A stretch of DNA of 64,000 nucleotides from Sinisalibacter lacisalsi (GTDB lineage Bacteria > Pseudomonadota > Alphaproteobacteria > Rhodobacterales > Rhodobacteraceae): the NCBI RefSeq assembly GCF_014640115.1, contig NZ_BMGI01000002.1, positions 434,001-498,000 on the forward strand, written 5' to 3'. Each line of letters begins with the position of its first letter. Positions within the stretch are counted from its first letter, which is position 1. A program made the translations under genes and the position numbers. The notes under the pieces were generated by a model, which had not been told where the DNA came from, ran no database searches, and saw nothing but the letters and a program-made list of their open reading frames with translations. Below are positions 47,804 through 56,596 of this stretch, one piece after another.

Positions 47804-48328
47804 TCAATCGCGCGGCGCGGTCTCCCAGCGCGCCCGGCTGAGCCGCATCCGGTGCAGCACCATGTCCATGCCCTGCGCGCGCGACCACACCCTTTCATCG
47901 CCGTCGCGCCGGAACCCGAGCTTCTCGAGCACGTGGAACGAGGGATGATTGCCCTCGAAATGGCCCGACACGAGATCCTCCGCCGCGGTGCTGGCGAAGT
48001 AGTGGTCGAACAGCGCCCGAGCCGCCTCGGTGGCATAGCCGCGCCCCTGGTAGGGCCGGGCGAGCCAGAACCCGAGAGTTTCGGCAATCCCGATCACGCC
48101 GACGAGCGCCCCGGTCCGATCCTCGATCCCCCAGCCGTCATGGCCGGGGCGCGCCGCTGTCGCGGCGATGAAGGCCCGCGCATCGGCCTCGGTATAGGGA
48201 TGCGGCACCACGGTGAGCCAGCCCGAAACCTCGAACGGCGAGAGCCCGGCCACCAGCGCCGGCACGTCGGCCTCGCACAGGTCGCGCAGAACCAGCCGCT
48301 CGGTGCGGATCGGCACACGGCCCGCCAT
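47804..48328 (-). CDS. GNAT-family N-acetyltransferase
   Basis: The 174-residue product is of the RimJ/RimL-like type: IRTERLVLRDLCEADVPALV, VGVIGIAETLGFWLARPYQG and GYATEAARALFDHYF with the acetyl-CoA loop, then VLEKLGFRRDGDERVW. The substrate is unknown. Two such genes lie between rpmA and obgE, a family-typical arrangement. Confidence 0.88.
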   Translation of the reverse strand: MAGRVPIRTERLVLRDLCEADVPALVAGLSPFEVSGWLTVVPHPYTEADARAFIAATAARPGHDGWGIEDRTGALVGVIGIAETLGFWLARPYQGRGYATEAARALFDHYFASTAAEDLVSGHFEGNHPSFHVLEKLGFRRDGDERVWSRAQGMDMVLHRMRLSRARWETAPRD

Positions 48329-48331
48329 GGC

Positions 48332-48868
48332 TCAGCCCATCTTGCGGATGTAGGTCCATGTCGGAACATTGGCGTTGCGCGCCAGCGAATGCGCCTCGGC
48401 GTCGCCGATGTATTCGAAGCCCGCGTTGGTGAGCACCCGCGCCGAGGCCGGGTTGTCCTGGAACACCTCGGCGAAGAGCTGCGCGTTGCCCAGCGGGTTG
48501 GCCTCGACCAGCGCGCGCACCGCCTCCGAGGCGATCCCGGTGTTCCAGAACGCCGGCGCCACCCAGTAGCCCAGTTGCGCCTGGTTGCGGTCCATCCGGG
48601 TGAGGCTGATCACGCCGAGCACGTCGTGGCCCTGCGTGCCGCCGTCCATCACCCAGACATCCTCGCGCCGGTCCGGCGCCTGGGCGCGGACGACATAGCC
48701 CTCGACCGTGCCCGGCGGCATCGGGTGCGGGATCGACCGCGCCCCCTCGGCCACGCGCCGGTCAGCGGCGTAGAGCGTCAACAGCCCGATGTCGCCGCGC
48801 CGCGGCGGACGCAGCACGAACCGCGCCGCCTCGATCACCGGCTGATCCGAAATGGTTTCCTGCTTCAT
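48332..48868 (-). CDS. GNAT-family N-acetyltransferase
   Basis: The 178-residue product has RFVLRPPRRGDIGLLTLYAA, LGVISLTRMDRNQAQLGYWV, AFWNTGIASEAVRALVEANP (acetyl-CoA loop) and SARVLTNAGFEYIGDAEAHS, all of RimJ type. I chose the Met beginning MKQETISD, with GGAGG upstream; the longer reading adds an Arg-rich tail. Its stop lies 3 bp before the next gene's start. The substrate is unknown. Confidence 0.88.
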   Translation of the reverse strand: MKQETISDQPVIEAARFVLRPPRRGDIGLLTLYAADRRVAEGARSIPHPMPPGTVEGYVVRAQAPDRREDVWVMDGGTQGHDVLGVISLTRMDRNQAQLGYWVAPAFWNTGIASEAVRALVEANPLGNAQLFAEVFQDNPASARVLTNAGFEYIGDAEAHSLARNANVPTWTYIRKMG

Positions 48869-48973
48869 GCGCCTTCCCTCCTCCAAAAAACGTTGCGATG
48901 AATATGGGCGCTGCGCCGGCCCCCGGGGCCGCCTCCTCGCGCAACTTTGAACCCTCACCGCGTCAGAAATAAC

Positions 48974-49006
48974 AAAAGGGGGACCGGTTCATCGCCGATC
49001 CCCCTT
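48974..49006 (-). terminator. Terminator between rpmA and the GNAT genes
   Basis: On the minus strand AAGGGGGA and TCCCCCTT form an 8-bp stem around a 15-base loop, followed by TTGTTATTT. It would separate the highly expressed ribosomal protein genes from the downstream modification and obg-proBA genes, perhaps with read-through. Confidence 0.7.
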
Positions 49007-49032
49007 GAATGTGCTTTGCGCTCGGGTTCGGC

Positions 49033-49302
49033 TTACTCGGCGGCCTCCGGTACCGGCATCACCGAAATGAAGGTGCGGCCCTTGAGGCCCTTGCTGAACG
49101 ACACCTTGCCTTCGACGGTGGCGAAGATGGTGTGATCCTTGCCCATGCCGACGCCCTCGCCCGGCCACATCTTGGTGCCGCGCTGACGCATGATGATGTT
49201 GCCCGGGATCACGGCTTCGCCGCCGAACTTCTTGACGCCGAGGCGGCGACCGGCAGAGTCGCGCCCGTTGCGGGAGCTGCCGCCTGCTTTCTTGTGTGCC
49301 AT
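49033..49302 (-). CDS. rpmA: 50S ribosomal protein L27
   Basis: The 89-residue product begins [20 protein letters not shown] and contains [20 protein letters not shown] and [20 protein letters not shown], the standard L27. The N-terminus starts directly with AHKKAGGS, the mature form that reaches the peptidyl-transferase centre. It lies 12 bp after the rplU stop. Confidence 0.98.
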   Translation of the reverse strand: MAHKKAGGSSRNGRDSAGRRLGVKKFGGEAVIPGNIIMRQRGTKMWPGEGVGMGKDHTIFATVEGKVSFSKGLKGRTFISVMPVPEAAE

Positions 49303-49314
49303 CTCGCTCTCTCC

Positions 49315-49968
49315 TTACTTCGCCAGCTTCTTGGCCTGATCGACCCAGCCTTCACGCTCGATCCGGCCCTTGAAGCTCAGTTTCTCGTCGAATTCGGCGA
49401 CATCGGCCTCGGTCCACGCAGCGATCTGCGCGAACGAGGTCACGCCGGCCGCGTGCAGCTTCTTCTCAAGCGCCGGGCCAACGCCCGAAAGCTGCTTGAG
49501 ATCGTCCGCCCCGGCGTCCGCCGCCGGTGCCGCGGCCTTCTCGGCCTTCGGTGCGGCCTTCTCGGCTTTCTTGGCCGGCTTCTTGGCCGGCGCGGCGGCT
49601 GCCACGGCAGCGCCCGAAACCGAGCCCGCGCCCACCGCGGCCATCACGCCCGACTTGTCGGCGCCGTTCTCGAGCACATCGGTCACCCGCAGAAGCGTGA
49701 GCTGCTGGCGGTGGCCCTTGGTGCGCTGCGAGCCGTGCTTGCGGCGGCGCTTGACGAAATGGATGAGCTTCTCGCCCTTGATCTGGTCGATCACTTCGGC
49801 CTGGACGCCCGCACCTTCCACCAAGGGGGTGCCCACGGTCGCGCCGACCATGAGAATCTCGTTGAACTGCACCTTGTCACCGGCATTGGCTGCAAGCTTT
49901 TCCACGCGCAGCACGTCGCCGGCCTGGACCTTGTATTGCTTGCCACCGGTCTTGAGGACCGCAAACAT
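49315..49968 (-). CDS. rplU: 50S ribosomal protein L21 with a C-terminal helix-hairpin-helix extension
   Basis: Residues 1-102 are ordinary L21 ([40 protein letters not shown]). Then comes an Ala/Lys linker ([20 protein letters not shown]) and a roughly 60-residue domain [20 protein letters not shown]...[20 protein letters not shown] that resembles the helix-hairpin-helix-like domain seen on ribosomal proteins and NADH dehydrogenase subunits in this lineage. The 217-residue total is twice the usual ~103. Start at MFAV has an AAGGA site 8 bases upstream; an in-frame Met lies five codons earlier. Confidence 0.95.
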   Translation of the reverse strand: MFAVLKTGGKQYKVQAGDVLRVEKLAANAGDKVQFNEILMVGATVGTPLVEGAGVQAEVIDQIKGEKLIHFVKRRRKHGSQRTKGHRQQLTLLRVTDVLENGADKSGVMAAVGAGSVSGAAVAAAAPAKKPAKKAEKAAPKAEKAAAPAADAGADDLKQLSGVGPALEKKLHAAGVTSFAQIAAWTEADVAEFDEKLSFKGRIEREGWVDQAKKLAK

Positions 49969-50104
49969 CTGGTATTCCTTCATTTCTGCCGCGTCCTTCG
50001 GCCCCGGCCCCGCCGGCGTCATGGCTTTCGCCGCCTCGAACTGCGCGCCCCTCGGGGGCGTGGTTACAACCTCCGCCCGGGGCTTACCCCGTTCGGAAGC
50101 CCGG

Positions 50105-50133
50105 CTTATCCTTGGGACGAGCCATAAAGTCAA
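50105..50133 (-). promoter_or_regulatory. Promoter of rplU-rpmA
   Basis: On the minus strand TTGACT (50128-50133) and GATAAG (50105-50110) are spaced by 17 bp, 137 bp upstream of the rplU start. The transcript would have a leader of about 130 nt with a GGGGCGTGG/CCACGCCCC-like pairing, where ribosomal-protein autoregulation could act. Confidence 0.6.
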
Positions 50134-50203
50134 GCGCAAATGGGCATCCGCGCGCCGCCCCGGGGGCTGGCCCCGCGCCCGCGCCCGGGCCATAAATCGG
50201 GTC

Positions 50204-51049
50204 ATGACCGATTCCCTTCTCCCCGCGGGCGACTGGCCCGAGATGCTGCCCGGCTGGGTCTGGCTGGTGGGCGCGGGCCCCGGCGATCCGGGCCTGCTCA
50301 CCCTGCATGCGCTGAACGCGCTGCGGCAGGCCGAGGTGATCGTGCACGACGCCCTCGTGGCGCCCGCGATCCTCGACTGGGCCAATCCCGCCGCGACCCT
50401 GATCGACATGGGCAAGCGCGGCGGCACCGCCTCGCCGAAGCAGCGCGACATCTCGCTCGAACTGGTCGATCTGGCGCGCGCGGGCAAGCGGGTACTCCGG
50501 CTCAAGGGGGGTGACCCCTTCGTCTTCGGACGCGGCGGCGAGGAGGGGCAGACGCTGGTGCAGCACGGCGTCCCGATCCGCCTGGTGCCGGGGATCTCGG
50601 CCGGGATCGGCGGGCTCGCCTATGCCGGCATCCCGGTCACCCACCGCGACGTGAACGCGAGCCTCACCTTCGTCACCGGGCACGACCCGAGCGGCCATGC
50701 CCCGCAGCTGGACTGGAGCGCGATCGCGCGCGGGTCGGCGGTGATCGTGATCTACATGGGGATGCGCAACCTCGACGATATCGCGGCCAGGCTGATGGCG
50801 GCCGGGCGGGCCGGCGACGAGCCGGTGGCGATCGTACAGAGCGCCACCACGCCCGACCAGCGGGTGCTCGAAACCCGGCTCGACGCTTGCGCCGCCGAGG
50901 CGGAAGCCGCGGGCATCGGCGCGCCGGCGATCGTCTGCGTCGGCCGGGCCGCGCTGTTGCGCCAGGCGCTCGACTGGCAGGCGATGGTGGAAGGCGCCAC
51001 GCCGCGCAATCCCGACCCGCTCGGCCTTGGCCCCGCCGAGGGCGCATGA
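50204..51049 (+). CDS. cobA: Uroporphyrinogen-III C-methyltransferase
   Basis: CobA methylates uroporphyrinogen III twice to precorrin-2, the branch to B12 and siroheme. The 281-residue product has VWLVGAGPGDPGLLTLHALN, VHDALVA, RVLRLKGGDPFVFGRGGEEG, PGISAGIGGLAYAGIPVTHR and TFVTGHDPSG, all signature motifs. No CysG-type dehydrogenase domain is attached. The stop overlaps the cobB start (ATGA). Confidence 0.96.
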   Translation: MTDSLLPAGDWPEMLPGWVWLVGAGPGDPGLLTLHALNALRQAEVIVHDALVAPAILDWANPAATLIDMGKRGGTASPKQRDISLELVDLARAGKRVLRLKGGDPFVFGRGGEEGQTLVQHGVPIRLVPGISAGIGGLAYAGIPVTHRDVNASLTFVTGHDPSGHAPQLDWSAIARGSAVIVIYMGMRNLDDIAARLMAAGRAGDEPVAIVQSATTPDQRVLETRLDACAAEAEAAGIGAPAIVCVGRAALLRQALDWQAMVEGATPRNPDPLGLGPAEGA

Positions 51050-52317
51050 GCGGCGCCGGTCTGATCCTCGCCGCCCCCGGCTCGGGCAGCGGCAAGACCA
51101 CGCTCACGCTCGGGCTGCTGCGCGCCTTCCACCGGCGCGGGCGGGATGTGCGCGGCGCCAAGTCGGGCCCCGACTACATCGACCCGCGCTTTCACGAGGC
51201 CGCCTGCGCGCGGCCCTGCCCCAACCTCGACGCCTGGGCGATGCCGCCCGAGCGGATCGCCGCGCTGGCCGCGGGCGACGGTTTGTTGCTGATCGAAGGC
51301 GCAATGGGCCTGTTCGACGGCGCGCCGCCCGAGGGCAAGGGCGCGACGGCCGATCTCGCCCGCCTGCTCGGCCTGCCGGTGGTGCTGGTGGTCGACGCCG
51401 CGCACATGGCGCAAAGCGTAGCGGCGCTGGTGGCGGGCTTCGCGCGGCACGACCCTAGGGTGCGGGTGGCGGGGGTGATCCTCAACAAGGTCGGCTCACC
51501 GCGCCACGAGGCGATGCTGCGCCGCGCGCTCGCGCCGCTCGGCCTGCCGGTGCTGGGCGCGCTGCACCGCCAGCCGGGGCTCGAACACCCCTCGCGCCAC
51601 CTCGGCCTGGTGCAGGCGGAGGAACGTGGCGATCTCGACGCCTGGCTCGACCACGTCGCCGGGACGGTGGCGGCGGCGGTCGATCTCGATGCGCTCGAAG
51701 CTCTCGCGGCCGATCTGCCCGCCGCCCCGGAAAGCCCCCGCCTGCCGCCGCCGGGCCAGCGCATCGCCGTGGCCGCCGACCGCGCCTTCGCCTTCGCCTA
51801 CCCCCATATCCTCGACGACTGGCGCGCGGGCGGGGCGGAGGTTCTGCCGTTCTCGCCGCTGGCCGACGAGGCGCCCGCGCCGGGCGCCGATTTCATCTTC
51901 CTGCCCGGCGGATACCCCGAATTGCACGCCGGCACCCTGGCCGCCGCGAACCGGTTCAAGGAGGCGATTCGCGCCGCCACCTGCCCGGTCTGGGGCGAGT
52001 GCGGCGGCTACATGGTGCTGGGCAAAAGCCTCACCGACGCGGAGGGGGTTCGCCACGAGATGCTCGGCCTGCTCGACCTCGAGACCAGCTTCGCCAGTCG
52101 CAGGCTGCACCTTGGCTACCGGCAGGTCCGCGCGGCGCAAGGCCCCTTCCCCGGCAGTTGGGCGGCGCATGAGTTTCACTATGCCACGACGCTGCGCGCC
52201 GAGGGCACGCCGCTGTTCGAGGTGGCCGACGCCGAAGGCACCGCGCTCGCGCCCGCCGGGCTGATCGCCGGGCCTGTCGCGGGCTCGTTCCTGCACCTGA
52301 TCGACCGGGCGCCCTAG
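51046..52317 (+). CDS. cobB: Cobyrinate a,c-diamide synthase
   Basis: CobB amidates (hydrogeno)byrinate at the a and c side chains. The 423-residue product has a P-loop-type LILAAPGSGSGKTTLTLGLL, GAKSGPDYIDPRFHEAA, LLIEGAMGLFDGAPPEGKGA and a C-terminal glutamine amidotransferase domain with PVWGECGGYMVLGKSL carrying the nucleophile Cys, and WAAHEFHYAT with its His. No other cobalamin genes are in the window. Confidence 0.96.
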   Translation: MSGAGLILAAPGSGSGKTTLTLGLLRAFHRRGRDVRGAKSGPDYIDPRFHEAACARPCPNLDAWAMPPERIAALAAGDGLLLIEGAMGLFDGAPPEGKGATADLARLLGLPVVLVVDAAHMAQSVAALVAGFARHDPRVRVAGVILNKVGSPRHEAMLRRALAPLGLPVLGALHRQPGLEHPSRHLGLVQAEERGDLDAWLDHVAGTVAAAVDLDALEALAADLPAAPESPRLPPPGQRIAVAADRAFAFAYPHILDDWRAGGAEVLPFSPLADEAPAPGADFIFLPGGYPELHAGTLAAANRFKEAIRAATCPVWGECGGYMVLGKSLTDAEGVRHEMLGLLDLETSFASRRLHLGYRQVRAAQGPFPGSWAAHEFHYATTLRAEGTPLFEVADAEGTALAPAGLIAGPVAGSFLHLIDRAP

Positions 52318-52357
52318 CCCCCTTTCCTTTCCCGACAAGCCCGGATATTTCACCCCG

Positions 52358-53578
52358 ATGAGCTCAAACATCATCTCCGACGACCGCAAGGCGAAACGCA
52401 ACGTGGTGATCCTGGTCCTGGCCCAGGCGCTGCTCGGTGCGCAGATGCCGATGATCTTCACCATCGCCGGACTGGCCGGGCAATCGCTGGCCACCAATCC
52501 GTGCCTGGCCACCCTGCCGATCTCGCTGACGGTGCTGGCCTCGATGGTGATGGCCAACCCGATGAGCTGGATCATGCAGCGCCACGGGCGGCGCGCGGGC
52601 TTCTGGCTCGGCACGATCGGCGGCAGCTTCGGCGCGGCGATCGGCGTCTTCGCGCTGATCCAGGGCAATTTCGTGATGTTCAACGTCGGCGCGTTCTTCA
52701 CCGGCTTCTACATGTCGGCGCAGGGTTTCTACCGTTTCGCCGCCGCCGATACCGCCTCCGACGAGTTCCGCCCCAAGGCGATCTCCTACGTGATGGCGGG
52801 CGGGCTCGCCGCCGCGGTGATCGGGCCGCAGCTGATCAAGGTCACCGCCGACGCGATGGTGGTGCCCTTCGTCGGCGCCTATCTGACGGTGATCGCGATC
52901 AACGTGTTCGGCGCCTTCCTGTTTCTCGGGCTCGACATACCCACCCCGGCGCGTCCGACGGGCGACGAGCCGCGCGGGCGCAGCACGATGGAACTGCTGA
53001 AAACCCCGGTGATCGCGGTTTCGATCGTCACCGCGATGGTGTCCTACTCGCTGATGAACCTGGTGATGACCTCCACCCCGCTGGCGGTGGTGGGCTGCGG
53101 CTTCGACACCGGCACCGCCGCCGATATCGTCACCGCGCACGTGTTGGCGATGTATGTGCCCTCGTTCTTCACCGGCCACCTGATCGCCCGTTTCGGCGCG
53201 CGCAGCATCGTGGCCACCGGCCTCGGCATCCTCGCCGCCGCCGGGTTCGTCGGCCTGATGGGGGTGGAACTGGAGCACTTCTTCGTCGCCCTCGTGCTGC
53301 TCGGCGTGGGCTGGAACTTCGGCTTCATCGGCGCCACCACGATGCTCGCGGGCGCGCATGAGAGCTACGAGCGCGGACGGATCCAGGGCATGAACGACAT
53401 GATCGTCTTCGGCGGCGTCACCCTTGCCTCGCTGGCCTCGGGCGGGCTGATGAACTGCTCGGGCGGCAATGCGCAGGAGGGCTGGATCGCGGTGAACCTG
53501 GCGATGATTCCCCTGCTCGCGCTGGCCGGGGCCGCGCTGATCTGGCTGGTGATGCGGCCGAAGGACGAGATCGCCTGA
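52358..53578 (+). CDS. MFS transporter
   Basis: The 406-residue product has about 12 hydrophobic helices and the MFS loop motif between helices 2 and 3 ([20 protein letters not shown]). Another conserved stretch is [20 protein letters not shown]. The substrate is unknown. It lies between cobB and ispG on the same strand; a link with cobalt or B12 is not supported. Confidence 0.88.
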   Translation: MSSNIISDDRKAKRNVVILVLAQALLGAQMPMIFTIAGLAGQSLATNPCLATLPISLTVLASMVMANPMSWIMQRHGRRAGFWLGTIGGSFGAAIGVFALIQGNFVMFNVGAFFTGFYMSAQGFYRFAAADTASDEFRPKAISYVMAGGLAAAVIGPQLIKVTADAMVVPFVGAYLTVIAINVFGAFLFLGLDIPTPARPTGDEPRGRSTMELLKTPVIAVSIVTAMVSYSLMNLVMTSTPLAVVGCGFDTGTAADIVTAHVLAMYVPSFFTGHLIARFGARSIVATGLGILAAAGFVGLMGVELEHFFVALVLLGVGWNFGFIGATTMLAGAHESYERGRIQGMNDMIVFGGVTLASLASGGLMNCSGGNAQEGWIAVNLAMIPLLALAGAALIWLVMRPKDEIA

Positions 53579-53684
53579 TCGGGCGGGGGCGCGGCGGGCT
53601 CCCCGGCGTGTTCACCTTCTCTTGCCTTGTCGCCGCCCCTGCCGCGCGTTATCCCTTGCCCGACCGCAAGCGAGCGAGGCCGAG

Positions 53685-54818
53685 ATGACCCACAACCCGA
53701 TCCGCCCATGGCGCAACATCGAGCGCCGCAAATCGCGCCAGATCATGGTGGGCAACGTGCCCGTGGGCGGCGACGCGCCGATCTCGGTGCAGACGATGAC
53801 CAACACCGATACCACCGACGTGGCCGCCACCGTGGCCCAGATTCAGGCGGCGGCGGACGTGGGTGTCGATATCGTCCGCGTCTCCACTCCCGACGCGGCC
53901 TCGACCAAGGCGCTCAGGGACATCGTGCGCGAAAGCCCGGTGCCGATCGTGGCCGACATCCATTTCCACTACAAACGCGCGATCGAGGCGGCCGAGGCGG
54001 GCGCGGCCTGCCTGCGGATCAACCCCGGCAACATCGGCTCGGCGGACCGGGTGCGCGAGGTGATCCGCGCCGCCAAGGACCATGGCTGCTCGATCCGCAT
54101 CGGCGTGAACGCCGGCAGCCTCGAAAAGCACCTGCTCGAAAAATACGGCGAGCCCTGCCCGGAAGCGATGGTGGAATCGGGCCTCGACCATATCCGCATC
54201 CTCGAGGACAACGATTTCCACGACTACAAGATCAGCGTGAAAGCCTCCGACGTGTTCCTCGCCGCCGCGGCCTATCAAGGCATCGCCGAGGCGACCGACG
54301 CGCCGATTCACCTCGGCATCACCGAGGCGGGCGGCTTCGTCTCGGGCACGATCAAGTCGGCCGTGGGGCTGGGCAACCTGCTCTGGGCCGGGATCGGCGA
54401 CACCATCCGCGTGAGCCTCTCCGCCGACCCGGTGGAAGAGGTCAAGGTCGGCTTCGAGATCCTGAAATCGCTGGGGCTCCGGCACCGCGGCGTCAACATC
54501 ATCTCCTGCCCGTCCTGCGCCCGGCAGGGGTTCGACGTGATCAAGACGGTGGCGATCCTGGAAGAGCGGCTGGCCCATATCCACACCCCGATGAGCCTGT
54601 CGATCATCGGCTGCGTGGTGAACGGCCCGGGCGAGGCGCTGCTCACCGACGTCGGCTTCACCGGCGGCGGCGCCGGGTCGGGGATGGTCTACGTCGCCGG
54701 CAAGCAGGATCACAAGCAGGACAACGCCGGCATGGTCGACCACATCGTCGAGCTGGTGGAGAAACGCGCCGCCGAGATCGAGGCGCAGGCGGAGGCGGAC
54801 GCGAAGGCGGCCGAGTAG
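53685..54818 (+). CDS. ispG: 4-hydroxy-3-methylbut-2-en-1-yl diphosphate synthase
   Basis: IspG is the iron-sulfur enzyme of the MEP isoprenoid pathway. The 377-residue product has [60 protein letters not shown], and the cluster cysteines in [20 protein letters not shown] and [14 protein letters not shown]. The start was set at MTHNPIRPW, preceded by a GAGCGAGGCCGAG region. Confidence 0.96.
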   Translation: MTHNPIRPWRNIERRKSRQIMVGNVPVGGDAPISVQTMTNTDTTDVAATVAQIQAAADVGVDIVRVSTPDAASTKALRDIVRESPVPIVADIHFHYKRAIEAAEAGAACLRINPGNIGSADRVREVIRAAKDHGCSIRIGVNAGSLEKHLLEKYGEPCPEAMVESGLDHIRILEDNDFHDYKISVKASDVFLAAAAYQGIAEATDAPIHLGITEAGGFVSGTIKSAVGLGNLLWAGIGDTIRVSLSADPVEEVKVGFEILKSLGLRHRGVNIISCPSCARQGFDVIKTVAILEERLAHIHTPMSLSIIGCVVNGPGEALLTDVGFTGGGAGSGMVYVAGKQDHKQDNAGMVDHIVELVEKRAAEIEAQAEADAKAAE

Positions 54819-54933
54819 GCGGGGGGCACCGTGGCTGTCGAGACGGATGGCTCAAGGCCGGTTTGACGCCCGCCGTCGGCACCAACGGCAACTGACGCGG
54901 TAGGCGCGTCAGAACACGCTTGCGTGAACGCAC

Positions 54934-54959
54934 ATATGGCAACCTCTCGATCGCCATAT
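54934..54959. promoter_or_regulatory. Inverted repeat before the orphan membrane gene
   Basis: ATATGGC (54934-54940) and GCCATAT (54953-54959) are 7-bp arms with a 12-bp spacer, about 57 bp upstream of the next start. It may be an operator or the end of the ispG message. Confidence 0.35.
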
Positions 54960-55015
54960 TCTTGCCAAGTGTTTCATTTACCTGAATGCCCGTGAAACGG
55001 CGTGAGAGGTATGCG

Positions 55016-55465
55016 ATGGAACAGGCAATCCAAGAGACTCCGGCGAAGTTCGGTCTGGTCGGGTTCATACTCGGTGTCGCGAGTATCGTCGTTATCCTCA
55101 TTCAGCTTTCTGCGTTTTTTGAGCCGCAAGAGCAGAGCACCGGCTCTGTCATTGGCGAGATCGCCGCCGACATCAGGCTATCGGCCACGCGGGCCTTGTC
55201 GGGCGCGCCAGCCCCGGACCCGGCGTCGGCGCCCCGGGATTACAGCACGATCATCACCATCGCGGCGCTCATTTCGGCGGGGGGCGCGGTCGTGCTTGGT
55301 GCCTTGGGGCTATATCGCAACGAACCGCACCGGCTTTCCTACATGGCGGTTGGCGTGGGTATGTCCGCCTTCGTCATGCAGTATCTGTTCTGGTTGGCGC
55401 TCCTGGTTTGCGGCGTGGCGCTGCTCATCAGCATTATCGGCAATCTCGACAGTATTTTCGGCTAG
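55016..55465 (+). CDS. Orphan membrane protein of unknown function
   Basis: The 149-residue product has a hydrophobic segment at about residues 14-32 (FILGVASIVVILIQLSAFF), a periplasmic or cytoplasmic loop of about 45 residues, and two or three more helices (IAALISAGGAVVLGALGLYR, QYLFWLALLVCGVALLISII). The start was chosen for the AGAGGT site at 55005-55010; an in-frame ATG lies 10 codons earlier. I recognise no family. Base composition is less GC-rich than that of its neighbours, and it is flanked by a dyad and a palindrome element, so it may be a recent arrival. Confidence 0.65.
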   Translation: MEQAIQETPAKFGLVGFILGVASIVVILIQLSAFFEPQEQSTGSVIGEIAADIRLSATRALSGAPAPDPASAPRDYSTIITIAALISAGGAVVLGALGLYRNEPHRLSYMAVGVGMSAFVMQYLFWLALLVCGVALLISIIGNLDSIFG

Positions 55466-55588
55466 CAGAAACCTTCATAGTCAAGACCGACCTTCACCGC
55501 TCGATACGCGGGTGATGTCACCGCATGGCCGCCATGAGGCCCGGTCGGCCCGCTCGATCCTGGCACCTGCGTTTTCACCCTGCAAGGC

Positions 55589-55633
55589 GGACCGGAAAAC
55601 GCACATTTTCCGGTCCAGAATTCGTCCGAATTC
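55589..55633. repeat. Tandem-palindrome element, copy 4 (two dyads)
   Basis: GGACCGGAAAA-N6-TTTTCCGGTCC (55589-55616) and GAATTCG-TC-CGAATTC (55618-55633). It has the same kinds of cores as copies 1 and 3 but only two units. It lies between convergent genes. Confidence 0.7.
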
Positions 55634-55689
55634 CGGCCCTGCGTCGGCTGACCGCCGACAGCGCCGGAAATCCCGTCAGGTCAAGGAGT

Positions 55690-56448
55690 TCACTGCTTGC
55701 CTTCGCGCAGTTCCCCAACGATTTCGACCATCCCGCCGAGCGGCACGTAGCCGCGCACCAGTTGGTCTTCCATCACGAAGGTCGGCGTGCCGGTGATCTG
55801 CAGCCGCTGCGCCAGCGCGTGGTTGTCGCTGATGATTTCATCGACCCGGGGGGCGGTCATGCCGTCGAGGATGGCGTCGCCGTCGAGACCGAGGCCGTCG
55901 GCCAGCGCCACGAGGCTGTCGGGCGTGACGTTGCCGCGCATCGTCATCAGCGCATCGTGCAGCGACTCGTAGGCCGCGCCGCCATCGCTCAGCAACGTCG
56001 AGACCGCGAAGCGCGAGGCCAGCAGGCTTTCCTCGCCGAGGATCGGGAATTCCTTGTAGATGATGCGGATGTTGCCATCGCTCTCGATCAGTTCCTGAAG
56101 CTCCGGGTAGGCCTTCTTGCAATAGCCGCACTTGTAATCGACGAACTCGACGAAGGTGACATCGCCGTCGGGGTTGCCGCCCACGAACGACACGCCGTCA
56201 TTGAAGATCGCCTCGGCGTTGGTCTTGACCAGCGCGGCGTCGCCCGCCACCTGCTCGGCGGCGCGGCGGCGTTCCAGCACCTCGATCGCCTCCATGATCA
56301 CGTCGGGGTTGTCGAGCAGGTAGGCGCGCACCTCGTCTCGAAACGCATCGCGCTCGCTATCGGTCATGGCGTCGATCTCGAAGGCGGACGCGGGCGCGGC
56401 GGCGAGGCCGGCGGCGAGCGCGAGGGCGGGGAGGTAGCGGCTGGTCAT
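55690..56448 (-). CDS. DsbA-family thioredoxin-like protein
   Basis: The 252-residue exported protein has a signal peptide (YLPALALAAGLAAAPASA), an N-terminal helical part (DEVRAYLLDNPDVIMEAIEV, as in ScsC/BdbD-type proteins) and a thioredoxin domain with active-site C-G-Y-C (Cys107/Cys110 in VDYKCGYCKKAYPELQ) and the cis-Pro loop ITGTPTFVME. It could donate or isomerise disulfides; the DsbB-like gene at 38909 is a candidate partner. Confidence 0.9.
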   Translation of the reverse strand: MTSRYLPALALAAGLAAAPASAFEIDAMTDSERDAFRDEVRAYLLDNPDVIMEAIEVLERRRAAEQVAGDAALVKTNAEAIFNDGVSFVGGNPDGDVTFVEFVDYKCGYCKKAYPELQELIESDGNIRIIYKEFPILGEESLLASRFAVSTLLSDGGAAYESLHDALMTMRGNVTPDSLVALADGLGLDGDAILDGMTAPRVDEIISDNHALAQRLQITGTPTFVMEDQLVRGYVPLGGMVEIVGELREGKQ

Positions 56449-56596
56449 ACTGGCTCCGATCTGGAATTTCACGTTTCGTCGGACATTGGCGCAACCGGGG
56501 CCGGGGCACAACCGGGCGCGGCGCGGCGCCGCGTCACGTCTTGACCTTTCGCCCCCGAGGGGGCACCCCGGACGGATCCAGACTAGCGAGGGCGGT

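Noticed and set aside
50204-53578. A cobalt or B12 transport cluster formed by cobA-cobB and the following MFS gene
   Set aside because: The MFS protein has no cobalt-transport feature, there is a 40-bp gap, and ispG follows, so the position gives no support.
55589-55633. Plain terminator between convergent genes
   Set aside because: No T tract follows either stem, and related elements lie also between divergent genes, so it was grouped with the palindrome family.
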